NCBI RefSeq assembly: GCF_011745365.1
Contig: NW_024468911.1
Coordinates: 986,759 to 1,050,758, forward strand
Reading direction: 5' to 3'
DNA: 64,000 nt
Source: Cryphonectria parasitica EP155
Lineage: Eukaryota > Ascomycota > Sordariomycetes > Diaporthales > Cryphonectriaceae
Below are positions 45,310-61,400 of the stretch, in pieces. Position 1 is the stretch's first letter, and each line of letters opens with the position of its first letter. The notes beneath the pieces are model-generated. The model was not told where the DNA came from and did not search any database. It saw only the letters and a program-made list of their open reading frames with translations. The translations under genes and the position numbers were made by a program.

Positions 45310-46149
45310 GACAAGAGAAGAACGTTGGGTCTGCAGCAGAGCTAGGGAGTCACCAGTATAGATAACCGGGTTGAAGAGGCGGGATATTGAGAAATACTTA
45401 AACATATATATATATAATGTTAATCGAAGATGTCGGTAATCTTTCAAAGCCGCCCATGTGAGTGCTGCGTATTGGGGTGGTAAGGACTGGAGTGCTAAAT
45501 CTACCGTAGCCTCAGCATGATAACAAAAACTATGTACCTTGAATAATGTTCGAAGCCAATATCAAGTGGCATGATCTGTACTATCTAAGCTTATTTACTC
45601 AGGATTTGTGTTGTGCTACCTGACAATTGCTAGTACTACTTACGTCCATAGCAGATTTACTGCAGCCAGCCGTGCATTTTTCATCGTGGTATTTTTGAAT
45701 GCTACAACTCAGGAGTCTACTATAAGATGATAGATGGAATCTGTTCACTAAGGTCCACTATTCATAAAATTATGATCTGGTCTGCTGTGTGATGTCTGAA
45801 CAGAGAAGAGACTGGAGAACAAAACAAATACATATACATGAACACAAGAGAAAGGGGGGGAGGGCCGTATGCATTACATAAGCAGGGGTTTGGGGTCCTA
45901 CTGACGTATTGTCAAGAAGTACTCGTGGGCACTAGCCCTCCTGGCCCACGAGTATTGCCATAATCAATAGAACGTCGTCGACATTTGGTTACTACATCCA
46001 GTACAGAGCCTACCAAGTTACACCTGTCAACAATTTCTTTACAAGGATAAACAGTGAGCTGAACGCAACAGACGTCTCACCGACTCCTCAATTACTCTCC
46101 ACCATCAAGCGGCGCTGCAGCCTAAATCAACCCCGCGCCACGCTCGAGT
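45310..46149. other. AT-rich spacer
   Basis: About 0.84 kb with no open frame worth noting. A short (TA)n word occurs near 45404-45417. Confidence 0.6.
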
Positions 46150-47270
46150 ATGAAAGCTCATTGCAAGGCGCCCACTTTTCTTCTCCTCAGCCTCAAAAGA
46201 CCATTTACATATCTTCATAATACATCATCTTTTCCTACAAGCTATTACGCCTATCGCTCATTCTGGAGCCCGGCATCATCATCTTCAGCGTCAGCAGCAT
46301 CGAGTTCATCACAACAAGCCATGCCACCAAGCACCTCCGTCAAAGACTTCCAGGACCTCGTCCAATCCAGCGACCGCATCCTCGCCCTCTGCGGCGCCGG
46401 TCTGTCAGCCGCATCTGGTCTGCCGACGTTCCGCGGTGCAGGCGGACTCTGGCGCAACCACAGCGCCACGGCGCTCGCCACACCCGATGCATTCAAGGAG
46501 GACCCAGCGCTGGTGTGGCTCTTTTATGCCTGGCGGCGACACTTGACCCTCCAGGCAAAGCCCAACGCTGGGCACCATGCGCTTGCTGAGTTGGCTAAGA
46601 GGAAAGAGAACTTCCTGTGTCTCACCCAGAATGTCGATGGTAAGTGATCAGAAGGACGGCGGCAACTCTCCAAGAAGCTCTGAATCCTGACTGATCCCGC
46701 CGTTTCCAAACTCGTCCAGGCCTGTCCCCCCGGGCGGGCCATCCGACAGAGAAGCTACGTCTCCTCCACGGGAGCCTCCTAGACCTGAAATGTTTCGACA
46801 AGTGCGGCTATATCGAGAAGGACAACCAGAACGATCCCCTCTGCCCCGCGCTGGAGCCAGCCTCGAGCGTCAACACCCCAGCGGACCAGGGTCTGCCCCT
46901 CTTAGACCCTTCCGTCCCGGTCCCCGAGATCGATGTGCAGAAGGACCTGCCGCACTGCCCAAACTGTACAGACGCACTGCTCCGCCCTGGTGTGGTCTGG
47001 TTCGGCGAGATGCTCGACGGGGCCATGCTAGATGAGGTCGACGATTGGGTCTCGCAGAGCCGCATAGATCTTATGCTTGTTATTGGGACAGGGGCCGAGG
47101 TTTGGCCTGCGGCGGGGTATATTGCAAAGGCCAAGGGAAAGGGGGCTCGAGTCGCGGTGATTAATCCAGATCCTGGCTCAGCTAAGAGCCTGAAGAAGAC
47201 GGACTTTTTCTTTCAGAGTGACGCTGCTTCTATCTTGCCGCTGCTATTCTCGAAAGTGATTGATGATTGA
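46150..47270 (+). CDS. SIRT5-type NAD+-dependent protein deacylase (sirtuin)
   Basis: Exons 46150..46639 and 46720..47270 encode 346 aa; the 80-nt intron has GTAAGT/CCAG ends and splits a Gly codon. Sirtuins remove acyl groups from lysines using NAD+. Motifs: GAGLSAASGLPTFRG (82-96), TQNVDG (159-164), catalytic His180 in LLHGS, zinc Cys candidates C188/C192 and C243/C246 (PHCPNC), GVVWFGE, GTGAEVWPAA and VINPDPG. Tyr126 and Arg129 (FYAWRRH) reproduce the Y-x-x-R pair that marks SIRT5-class (class III) desuccinylases/demalonylases. The first zinc pair is C-x3-C rather than the usual C-x2-C. The first 55 residues are basic, Ser-rich and without acidic residues, so mitochondrial import is plausible; a second ATG at 46321 would give a cytosolic form starting MPPSTS. 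Confidence 0.92.
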
Positions 47271-47385
47271 TCACACGACCTTCTTTTTCTGTTCTTTTCT
47301 ATTTCGGGCTGGTAGGTGGTTCGGAATCATATGTCAGCGTGTCATATGTAATGATAAACTTGTAGTAGAGGAGGAAATAAAAATA

Positions 47386-51154
<3,769 letters not shown>

Positions 51155-53506
51155 ATGTCGTCCATGGTCAGGACAACGCGAAAAGCGGGCACCCCCAAGC
51201 CCAACAAGCCAACCTTCAACCCTGCCCGTGCTGTTCAAGATCGGGACTGGCGCCGCAAGCAGAAGGCCCAGCTCAATGCCAGCAGCGCCAGCAGGGCCTC
51301 CTCCCAAGCCGGCTCTCCTCCCCCTCCCTCAGCTACCGGCCCTGGCACTGCAGCCATCGGGCTTCAGTCTAGATGCATCAACCCCAAGTGTACATCACCT
51401 GACGTGGGTGAGGACGGAATCTGCAAGTCCTGCGGTTATGAAGCTACGGATCAGATCAACATTGTCAGTGAGGTCCAGTTTGGCGAAGCTGCGAATGGTC
51501 AGGCCTACGCCCAGGGTGTCAACATCGGGTTTGGCGAGGCCGGTCATCGTATGACGATGCAAAACGGTCGCCGACGCGTTGCTGGCGGCGGCGACGGTCC
51601 CAACAACATCGAAACTCTAAGGACTGGTCAGAACGCCATCAACGGTATCGTCCTCAAGTGTCAGCTGCCCTCTCGCATCGCCGACGTGGCCATGGCTCAG
51701 TTCAAGCACATGCAGGCCAGGGGCTTCCTCCGCGGCAGGACTACTGACCGTGGTGCGGGTGCCGCTGTCTACTGGGCCGTGCGGAACTCTGGAAACACAA
51801 GGACCATGCTCATCGACATTGCCGACGTCATCAACATCGACGTCTTCAGACTCGGCAGGACCTTCAAGAAGCTACTTGCCATGCTTTACAGTGATCCCGC
51901 CAAGGACTGCCCCTTTGAGCCGCTGTTTCCCGAGGACATCATCAAGAGCATGTGCAGTCGGCTCGGATTCGATCTCGAGACCGAGAAGGTCCAGAAAGAC
52001 GCTGTACGCATCGTCTCGAGGATGGATCGCGACTGGATCAATACTGGTCGTAAGCCGGCGGGTGTGTGTGGCTCCGCCGTCATGGTTGCCGCCAGGATGA
52101 ACAACTTCCGCCGCACCGCTGAAGAAGTCTCGTATGTTGCCAAGACGACCACAGCTACCCTGAGGCAGCGTCTGGACGAGTTCGCCCGGGTCGACTCTGC
52201 AAAAATGAGCATCGCCCACTTCAGGGAAAAGGACCTGATTGGGGAGACACACGACCCACCTGCCTTCTATCGCCAGACCAAGGAGTACCGAGACGAGATA
52301 CAGAAAAAGAGGGAGGCGAGTCGCAAACGGAAGCTAGCTGCCGCCGATGCAGACAAAGACGGACTCTCTGATGACACCTCTAATAAGAGACAACGAACCG
52401 AGGAGCCTGCCGCCAACAGCTCCGCTTCTACAAGCGGCAGCCCATCGACCCCTCAGCCTTCGCAAGCGCCTTCACAACAGCCTCCACAAACCCAGACCGA
52501 CTCGGATGGCTTCGCAATTCCCGCTCTCCCCCCTGGACCTCGATCTCCATCCAGATCCATCAGCCCACAGGTCCCAGCCATCACCGAGGACGACCTCGGC
52601 GAGGCTAATCCTGAGGATGACCAGGACATGGAGGATGCTTTGGCCTCCAAGTATGGTGACGTGCCGCTGCCAGGTTCCGACCTGCTGGGCGCGGACGCGG
52701 CCGCCGTTACGACAGGTGGAGTTCACCCAGGAGCAAAATCTGTGCGAAAGGGCCGTCTGAACGGCAGTGCCATGAGAGGCTTTGATTTCGGAGAGAACTG
52801 GCAGGATGAAGAGTTGGAGAAGGCACAGAAAATCGAGCAGGACATCATGAATGCGGACTCAGACATGTGGAAAGCCGCCGAGAAGTGGTCTGGCAAGACG
52901 AAGGAGCAGCTGCTAGACATCAGTGCGTCCATGCGACCGGCCAGGTACCAAGGAGAGGGATCGATCGACGCTCCCGATGTGGCCGACGACGAGTTCGCCA
53001 ACGACCCAGAGGTACTCAACTGCCTGCTGACTGAAGAGGAGTCTCAGATGAAAGAGCAGCTGTGGCTCAACGAGAACAAGGATTGGCTCCGCCAACAGCA
53101 GGAGAAGGAGTACAAGGCGAAGACAACACCTCCCAAGAAGCCCCGTAAGAACCACCGCAAGCCTCGTATCGGGGAAGGTCAGTCGACGCCAGCCAGCTCC
53201 GCAGGCGACGCCGCCATAGCCACCATCAAGCGCCACCAGGTCTCCAAGAAGTTCGACTACGATGCCCTCAAGAGAATGCTCTCTGGCCGTGGCGGCCCGG
53301 GCTCTGTGATTGGTAGCGAGATGGCCAGCCGACAGACCAGCCGTGCTGGCAGCGAGACAGCTTCCGTGGACGATGATGAGGACATGCACGATACGCAAGG
53401 TGTGGAGGAGGACGAGGACGATGTTGAGGAAGATGATGAAGGGCAGTACAATAATAACGAGGGCGACGACGACGAGTTCGGGGGAGATGATGATGATGAG
53501 TACTGA
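51155..53506 (+). CDS. brf1: Transcription factor TFIIIB subunit Brf1
   Basis: Single-exon gene of 783 aa. Brf1 joins TBP and Bdp1 in TFIIIB and recruits RNA polymerase III to tRNA and 5S genes. After a fungal N-terminal extension of about 70 basic/Ser-Pro residues, the zinc ribbon is at 74-93 (C74, C79, C90, C93; CKSCG). The INIVSEVQFGE linker and two TFIIB-like cyclin repeats follow (about 150-375), including RGRTTDRGAGAAVYWAVRNS and KPAGVCGSAVMVAARMNNF, the latter typical of Brf1 repeat 2. Downstream is the Brf1-specific homology block (about 590-665), with VLNCLLTEEESQMKEQLWL and then ENKDWLRQQQEKEYK. The tail is acidic (EEDEDDVEEDDEGQ). Length is greater than yeast Brf1 (596) because of the N-terminal extension and Ser/Pro/Gln-rich insert around 425-470. 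Confidence 0.95.
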   Translation: MSSMVRTTRKAGTPKPNKPTFNPARAVQDRDWRRKQKAQLNASSASRASSQAGSPPPPSATGPGTAAIGLQSRCINPKCTSPDVGEDGICKSCGYEATDQINIVSEVQFGEAANGQAYAQGVNIGFGEAGHRMTMQNGRRRVAGGGDGPNNIETLRTGQNAINGIVLKCQLPSRIADVAMAQFKHMQARGFLRGRTTDRGAGAAVYWAVRNSGNTRTMLIDIADVINIDVFRLGRTFKKLLAMLYSDPAKDCPFEPLFPEDIIKSMCSRLGFDLETEKVQKDAVRIVSRMDRDWINTGRKPAGVCGSAVMVAARMNNFRRTAEEVSYVAKTTTATLRQRLDEFARVDSAKMSIAHFREKDLIGETHDPPAFYRQTKEYRDEIQKKREASRKRKLAAADADKDGLSDDTSNKRQRTEEPAANSSASTSGSPSTPQPSQAPSQQPPQTQTDSDGFAIPALPPGPRSPSRSISPQVPAITEDDLGEANPEDDQDMEDALASKYGDVPLPGSDLLGADAAAVTTGGVHPGAKSVRKGRLNGSAMRGFDFGENWQDEELEKAQKIEQDIMNADSDMWKAAEKWSGKTKEQLLDISASMRPARYQGEGSIDAPDVADDEFANDPEVLNCLLTEEESQMKEQLWLNENKDWLRQQQEKEYKAKTTPPKKPRKNHRKPRIGEGQSTPASSAGDAAIATIKRHQVSKKFDYDALKRMLSGRGGPGSVIGSEMASRQTSRAGSETASVDDDEDMHDTQGVEEDEDDVEEDDEGQYNNNEGDDDEFGGDDDDEY

Positions 53507-53970
53507 AGTGGATGTCGCGTGACCGACAGGTACAGGTCTGTGCCAGATTTCGGAAAACATCCGCGCTTGTGTTTTGAGACAGGGTTCGTTTCCGAAAGCG
53601 AGCCCACAGGAGGAGGGATTGGATACTTTTTACAAAGGGTTTTGTGGAATTTGCGAGGACGCTCTGCACTGTCGATGTGCAGTGACCCCCACACACACAG
53701 ACGCGCATATGCCCTTGGTTTTTCTTCCTCTTCCTCCCTTCACAGATGGAAGGATGGACGGATGGATAGACATGATTTGAGATACCCCCTTACGTTTTTG
53801 ATTTCGGAAGATGACTGGCATACCAACCATAGTTCATAGCTGGACTACTGCCAAAGAAAGCCTGGCGGTCAGACAATATCAGAATGAGTAACCTTCAAGG
53901 CTGTTCCCACTGTCGAGGGCACGTGAAAGACCGCAAAGTGATCTAACAGACAGCACGTCCCACAACAATG

Positions 53971-53987
53971 CAGCCAGCCAGCCAGCC
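53971..53987 (+). repeat. (CAGC)4 microsatellite
   Basis: Short tandem tetramer, same unit as at 23965-23991. Confidence 0.8.
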
Positions 53988-55990
53988 CGCAGCTTGGCCC
54001 TTAAGTACACATGCATGCATGCCATCAACGTGACATGACGGGCGCCATGTCACCACCTCCCTTGTGCCCAGCCAGAACCCCTTTTTATCGTCTTACCCCG
54101 TGGGGAAGAGCAAGGCAGGGGGGCGGAAGGGGAGATTGCTAGTGCCTACGACGCTCAAAGCATAAACGTGACTCGAGTGGTGACGACAGGGTGTCGTCCT
54201 TTTAGAAGGGGTTATATGTTGGTCATGCTCCGTCATGGTGCTGGTGCAGGATGAGGATCTAATGGGCTGGGACGTCGATACTAGTCTCGGTGTCTGGAGG
54301 GAAATGGAAGGAGGGCTTTGGATTGTCTACTATATGCTTATGTGTTCGGAGATGTCAAGCTGCTGGGCTTTTCCTCGACCAGCAGCGAGGAAAGGAACTT
54401 CAGCCGTATGGCTCAGTAAGGAGGCAACCAGGTGGGGGGGGGGGGGTTGTTGCTCAGGAGTAAATGAGGCGTCCCGCCTGCAGCTACTACATTCAGAAGG
54501 CTTCTGGAAGGGAAGTTCTTGGGCCTCCATTGGCCCTATACATATCAGGCTCATGCATATGTACTGTTCATGGTACTATAGTACATGCATGCAGGCATGG
54601 GGAGATGAGTGGACAGTGGTGGCGGAAGGCAATGACGTGTGGCAAGGGTTTCTTGTTTTTCCTTTTTTTGCCTCTTTGACAAATTCTCACTCAACCAAGC
54701 TTCGATGACCGTCTTGCGGTCAGTGAAAAGCAAGGAAAAGGGATTGGAGAAGAATAGTACGGCATAAGTACTTGAGTAGGCAGGACAGGTTGCAGGAAAT
54801 CATTTCATGATAGTATACTTCTAAGGTCAAGGTTAATTTTTTTTTACTTACGATGCTGAATTACGCATCAACTACGAAAGAGAAAAATTCAACTGGTTAG
54901 ACCTCCATCTGGCTTATCTATGCAACACGCCATGAAAGTTCGAAGTTTGACCGAGAATAGAGAAGACAGAGAAAATAAGGAGCCTGAGAGGAGACTCGGA
55001 ATTCCAATTTCGGGTGAGACCGGGGAAAGGGGAGAAGGATTATGAGCGGGGGGCTGAGCGCTCTTTTGTCTTCGTTCTCAATACTGTACTGCATACCACA
55101 GTACCACGTAGTACGGTACCATGGTAGAAGGAGAACCAGTCATCAGGACAAGGCTTGCCAGTTTTTCAAGGTGTGGCTTGCAAGGGAACGGCTCACGCCG
55201 GGCGGATCGCAGCGGGTCGGTACATGGCGGGACAAGAGTCGATCGACAGGGGACTGGAAGGGCCAGAGTGGAACCCATTACGGGAAGTAAATGCTTGTGC
55301 TGGGCATTTCCGGGCTTCCCGTGTGTCAAGCAATGACTCGGCGGGCCCCCGCAGAGCCGCGAGCTTGGCCTGACGTCTGGTATTGCACCCTGTTCTTATG
55401 GGCAAATTCTTTCATAACGAATTGGTCACGGCTCCACCATATTACGAGGTGAAAACCACCTGGGCCCAGAGAAACGACATGACAGTACTTTCATGCAGAT
55501 CTTTCTCTTTCTTTGTTCCTTTTTTCTTGTACTGGTCCTCTAACTTTTTGTACCCCAACTGCTGTTGCAGCCGGGTAGATTCGGCGCACACAAATTATGC
55601 AGCAGATTCTTCCTCACCCTCGCTCTGTCTTTGCTTTCTCCCTCCCCTCCCCCCTCCTTTCTCCCTCCCCAGGCCTGCACGCTTCTCGTCAATAATTATG
55701 ACAAGATCTTAGATCTAAAATGTTTTCTGGTTCCTTATCTGCTTGGGCCACGCTTCCCCACGCGGGGCATTCCCAGGGTCCCTGCATCATAGTTCGGTCC
55801 GTTCGTTCGTCACCTTTTTGTTTTTTTCTCTCCTTCTCTGTTTGGCCGAGGCTTCGGAGCTCCTCACTTGCTCACTCAGCCTTGTCCTCCCGGTAAAATT
55901 CCGCGCTGGCCGGCCCGTTACCACTTACTGTGTGTACTAGATGATAGTGCCAGGATCGACCATTCGCCTTCTGCGTCATGCTTGCTGTTC

Positions 55991-56017
55991 CTGCCCTGCC
56001 CTGCCCTGCCCTGCCCT
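55991..56017 (+). repeat. (CTGCC)5 pentanucleotide repeat
   Basis: Five perfect tandem copies of CTGCC followed by one imperfect copy, inside the presumed promoter/leader of the permease gene. Confidence 0.9.
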
Positions 56018-56911
56018 GGCCCTAGGGCTAGTCTTCCTTTCTCGGCCGCTTTTAACCCAGAGTGATTCTACTATATCCGAGTCTTTTGCTCCATTATTCC
56101 CAGTCCCCTCCACTGTGCCTGAGCCTTTGTTGTTTAGTCTCGACTGAGAGATAAGGGAAGGATGGGCTGACCAGTCTGTCGCCGTGTCTGGTGGTCCTGA
56201 CTAAGGTAACGATGCAAGCCCTGCCTGTCTTGTCTCGGTCGTATCTATTCTTTTTGTGTGATCGTTATTGTTGTTGGTATTTATTTAACTTTGGCTAGTT
56301 TCCTCCTTTTCATTCCTTTTCGAGACTATATACAACAATACCCTCTTCCTCTCTCTCCGTCTTCCTCTCTTCTTGACTCTCGTCGACGTGACACGGTGCA
56401 ATAAGTGGTCCTTGCCATTCTTCCCTCCTCTACCCACTACTATCACCCTTAGCACGACAAACCACCTAAAGTCCATCACGAAGCTTTCTAAGCAGGCAAC
56501 GGGGACGTCATCATCACCACCAGCGTCGATTTGTAGATCTAGCGCAAAGTTGTCCCTTCCTAGCAACGACGCTACTGACACTGGTCTAAACCTGTGCCTG
56601 CCATCCCCCCTTCCCTTCTTACTCCCTTCTCATCTCGGCTTAACTGTTTGAATTATTTGCCAAGAAAAGTTGCGCGTCCTTTTTTTTTTTCCCTTTCTTC
56701 CTGGAGTAGAAGAAGAGAGAGAAAGACAAAGACGAAGAAAAGACCCACGTCAAAACCTGGCCAAGAATTCAAAAATTTTGCGAGGTCCCACACAACAGAA
56801 AGACACGCAAACCCATCTCACCCTCTTCTCGAAAATATCATACTACTTCCTCTCGTCGACGACACCCCGACGAAGACTCGCAGGTCTCTCTCTTCCTTCG
56901 GCTGAAACAAG

Positions 56912-58428
56912 ATGGGCGACCTCAACATCAACACCGCCACAGGGACGCCTAGCGATACCAAGGTCGAGAAGACCCTCAGCTCGACCAACTCGCAGCCCTC
57001 AGGGATGTTTGGCCAGGACCAGATGGCCGGTGAGGTGACGGATTGGACCGACCTCGAGAAGCGCAAGGCCGCCGAGGGCCACGACAAGTTCCACCGTCTG
57101 GGCTGGAAGCGCCTCACCGTCGTCCTCATTGTCGAGGCCATCGCACTGGGCTCTCTCTCCGTCCCCTCTGCGTTTGCGAACCTGGGAATGGTCGCTGGTG
57201 TCATCGTCTGCGTGGGCCTGGGCCTGATTGCCATCTACAGCTCGCACGTCGTCGGCCAGGTCAAATTGCTTCATCCTCACATCTCGCACTATGCTGATGC
57301 TGGAGGGATGCTCATGGGCCGCTTCGGCTACGAGCTCGTCGGCGCTATGTTCTGCACCCAGCTGACCTTCCTCGTCGGTTCCCACACGCTGACCGGAGCT
57401 ATCGCCTTCGGCAACATCACCGACAACGGCAACGGCCTCTGCTCCATTGTCTTCGCCGTCGTCTCTGCCATCATCCTGCTGCTGCTCGCCATCCCTCCTT
57501 CGTTCGCCGAGGTCGCCATTCTGGGCTACATCGACTTCGCCAGCATCATGCTTGCCATCGGCATCACCATCATCGGCACGGGAATCGAGTCTGCTCAGGG
57601 TACCATCACCCACTCTGATTGGTCAGCCTGGCCCAAGGAGGGCCTGACCTTTGTCGAGGCCTTTGTTTCCCTCGGCAACATCGTCTTCGCCTATTCCTTT
57701 GCCGTCTGCCAGTTCTCCTTCATGGACGAGATGCACAGCCCCAAGGACTACATCAAGTCCATCTGGGCCCTGGGCATCATCGAGATCATCATCTACACCC
57801 TGACGGGCGCCCTCATCTACGCCTTTGTGGGCCAGAGCGTCCAGTCGCCCGCCCTCCTCTCCGCCGGCCCCGTCCTCAGCAGGGTTGCCTTTGGCATTGC
57901 GCTGCCCGTCATCTTCATCTCGGGCTCCATCAACACGACTGTCGTCGGCCGCTACATCCATGGCCGCTACTACAAGGACAGCGTCGTCCGCTTCATCAAC
58001 ACCCGCAAGGGCTGGATCACCTGGCTCGTTCTCATCACCTTCATCACTATTATTGCCTGGGTCATCGCCGAGGCCATTCCTTTCTTCTCCGACTTGCTCT
58101 CCATCTGCTCGTGCCTCTTCATCTCCGGCTTCACCTTCTACTTCCCCGCCTGGATGTGGTTCAAGCTTGTCAAGGAGGGCAAGTGGTACGAGCGCAAGAA
58201 CCTCCCTCTAGCCCTTCTCAACGCCCTCGTCTTTGTCATTGGCATTATTGTCCTCGTCGGCGGGACCTACGCCAGCATTGCGGATATCGTAAGTCTTTTT
58301 CTGTTCTGTCTAGTTGCTTGTCTTTATGATTACTACAGTTGGGCTTATCTTTCCCTCCCTCCACGCAGATTAACCAGTATCACGCCGGAACTGTCCGTGC
58401 CGCATTCACCTGCAACCCGCTCTCGTAG
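56912..58428 (+). CDS. Amino acid permease of the AAAP family (MTR-like)
   Basis: Exons 56912..58288 and 58369..58428 encode 478 aa. The last 19 codons (INQYHAGTVRAAFTCNPLS) come from a short second exon after a GTAAGT/CGCAG intron; reading through the intron instead gives a non-homologous tail. The protein is an H+-coupled amino acid transporter of the AAAP/Aa_trans family. Evidence is TM1 VEAIALGSLSVPSAFANLGM, the YADAGGMLMGRFGYE loop before TM3, VAYSFAVCQFSFMDEM-like TM segment (IVFAYSFAVCQFSFMDEM), GSINTTVVGRYIHGRYY and WVIAEAIPFFSDLLSI. About 11 membrane segments can be placed after a 65-residue cytosolic N-terminus. The length and motifs fit the neutral/aromatic amino acid permease MTR of Neurospora; substrate range is inference. 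A long leader with short upstream ORFs suggests translational or nutrient control. Confidence 0.92.
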
Positions 58429-61400
58429 TTTTCCCTATTTTGTGGTGTAGAGATTAGCGTTCAGCGGCAAAGAGCGATAGAACAAGCGATGCCGACGAGG
58501 GAGAAGTCTCCTCCTGAAGTGCTGTATTTAGTGTCTCTGACCAGACAGGCTATTCAGGATAAGTGGCAAATTGTCGGACACTGCAAGCATTTCCATGATT
58601 ATAAATGAATAAATGAATATCAAAAGTTACTGAGCTGTGTCTGTCGTGACTGAGTGTGTTCTACCTCCATCTGCGAAGAGATCTTTAATTCACAAGATGG
58701 ACCACATTTACAGTACAGTGCCGATGACCCAATACTATATGGGATATACAGTATCTCAGTACGAGGTCTAATCCTAGACGTAGCCAACATCGAAACATCC
58801 TTTGCTTGCTAAGTTGCGCCAGGCAGTCCTTAGTTTGCTTATTAAGGTGGGCAGCAACACCGTCAGACATGACTGCCTGAGCTACAAACTCCCCGTCCAG
58901 GAATATGAGTTCCATCTGTGCAGGGCCTGGCATCCAACAGCTATATGAACTACTCGTGCATTTCCCAGTCACTTGGGCTGGTCACCCCTTTTACCTGATG
59001 TACACTATCCATCTATTGTTCATAGCATGACAAGACACAAAACACAATGCATGACTAGGCTTCAGACATCACAGTCAAGTGTGATTCAGCAGAGCTCTTT
59101 CCGTGACTACATAAATCAACACTCCTACTTCTTTTCCCCTTGATCTATTGGGATTTTCTCTTCTAGAAGGTATAAGAAGAAGAAGAAAAAGGACAGGATT
59201 TTCAAATTTGCAGACAGGCCTACATACAACCTTCGCTCCACCAAGCCCATCTGCTGAGCCAAATCCTCCAATAACCCAAGCAAAGATGAGCTGGTTATCA
59301 CGAACCGGACCTTCCAGAATCAGTGCACAGCAGCTAGATGCGCCTATTCCAAGCAACATCCTCCACTCCGAGGACCATCTGGGAGCCCTCAAAGTCATCG
59401 GGCCGTCGTTCTGGAGTAAGTTGCTGACTCACTCACCTTGCAGCATCGCACGCAAAATAACTAGGAGGAAGGAATCCAACAATACATCTTTTAAGGGTTG
59501 CCTATGTTATAAAAAGGGCATTCTTGAGTCTTTCGTCTTTGTGTAGTTGGGTATTCTGCTAACGCAGGGTCATATAAAATGAAAATTAGACAATAGGAGA
59601 ATAATGGCTTGGATCCAGGACCTCCCTGAGGTCAGTCCTGGGCAGGCCCAAGATGATCCGGAAACGGGTCTCGCGGCGGAGATTGATACAACACAGTCGT
59701 ACTTTCCAGCACAGGGCGTACAAAGTCTGACTGGGTGGTAGGGGGCATATGAGGTCCTCGATGAACAGGAATTCAGGTGCATTGGGGAAATACGTTTGAT
59801 GGTGACGGTAGGATGGTACTGGCTGGATACCTATAGCTGTCGCTGGCATAGGAAGCGGGTGACGCAGATATGGACTGATGAGTTTATTTCTATTCAACAG
59901 AGTCTTGAGACGCGAGGGAGAGTCGGCCCCACGACCTAGTTATTTACTTCAGCTTGACTTGGTACCGCAAAAAAAAAAAGAAAAAAAAGGTAGTCTGCAG
60001 GTCAAGGATAACACTGAGTTTGCACAATGGCAAATGCACCCAATCTGGGCTTAAATATGCCGATCAGTTGTCTGGAGACATGATACTGTTGTAAGTGCTC
60101 ACTTGAGTAATTCTTAAGCCTGTGCTAGGATCTGGCTTGTCGTGGAGAGGAATTTTCGAGATGAGACGATTGGCAGACGGGTAAATGCGGAAGAATGCAG
60201 ACTTCCAGTTGATTCCTCATTAGTGAAGTACAATATGGATAGAAACTTCAATTAAACCAAATTGTAGAAGGGGTGGTGTTCCACCTTTGCCGTTGGATAT
60301 ACCACCACACTTCAGGCACAGGCTGTAATCTGGGATCGTCAACCAGTACGAATACCAGTCTCTTATCCGTTTGTGATTAGAGGGAGAAAGACAAATAAGT
60401 ATAATAAAATTGAAAGATAAAGTGTACCTGCAATTTCAATTATAGATGACATGTAACCAGCTGCGTTTCTGATTCTAAATATTTTTCATCCAAACAGGCC
60501 AAGCTACGGCTACGATTCCCTTACTCTCGGTCACCTTAGAAGGTGCAATGCACAAGGGTCTTATATTTGAGCAGTCGCTATGGACACGAGCAGCATCGAC
60601 TGCCCAAAGTTCCCGGTTAGTGAACAAGAAATCGTTTCAACATTCAAATCGTGTGTCAGCCCCTCCGTAATTTCTTTCCCATCACATCCCAACATCATCA
60701 TTCTTCACAATCACAACCCTCTATACTTCCTTTCAGCCCCTTCTCAAGAGCTTACCAATACAGACCCGAAAGATTATTTCAAGAGGGGTGAGAGCTTCAC
60801 TCCTGGTCACGGAATGGACCCATATATGTACGGGTTGATCGACTTCGCGGTACCAAGATGGTTATTGATGCATCCTCCGATGGTGTCGTGCCACACAAAA
60901 ATGCCCTCTTCTCTTCTGGGGCCAGACGTGTCACACTATCAACATGTGTGGGCGTCTGAATCGGTCCCTGTGTTTTCGCAGAATGCACAGGAAGGCTATG
61001 CAATTTTGCCTTTGACCGAAGCGAATCTCCGTCGGTGGACATGTAGGCAGTGAGGGCTTGCTGTCTAAAGTATGTCCTGAGACAGGTATTCCGCGTGTTT
61101 ACTGGATATGGCGACTTGTTCGACGAGAATGTCGACAGTGTTAACCTGGCAATCGGCCAGAGTCACTGGACTGAAATTGTTCTAAAGGCTGAGGACTTGG
61201 ACAAGGAGTGTTCGGCCAAGGAGAAGCTTCGCAGCAGCACATTTTGGGAAGGATTGATAATATCACCATGAAGAGTGTCCTGGAAGGAACTCAGCGCAGT
61301 GGAATTGACTGGTTAATGTTCTTATCTCGTGTGGTAGACATGGCCGCTCGAGAGTGTTTGTTGCACTAAAAAGTCGTCGTTGAAGCACGGCGGTCGGAAC

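Larger units (their letters stand above)
53507..56911. other. Long intergenic region and permease leader
   Basis: 3.4 kb with no supported gene; the 157-codon frame at 54235-54708 is composition-poor and domain-free. A 14-base G run lies at 54434-54447. From about 55.5 to 56.9 kb the plus strand is strongly pyrimidine-rich (long CT/TTC tracts), consistent with a long, perhaps spliced, 5' leader of the permease gene containing several short upstream ORFs. Confidence 0.5.

Noticed and set aside
54235..54708. 157-codon plus-strand frame
   Set aside because: Composition dominated by Trp, Met, Cys and Gly from G-rich DNA, with a 14-base G run inside; no homology pattern.
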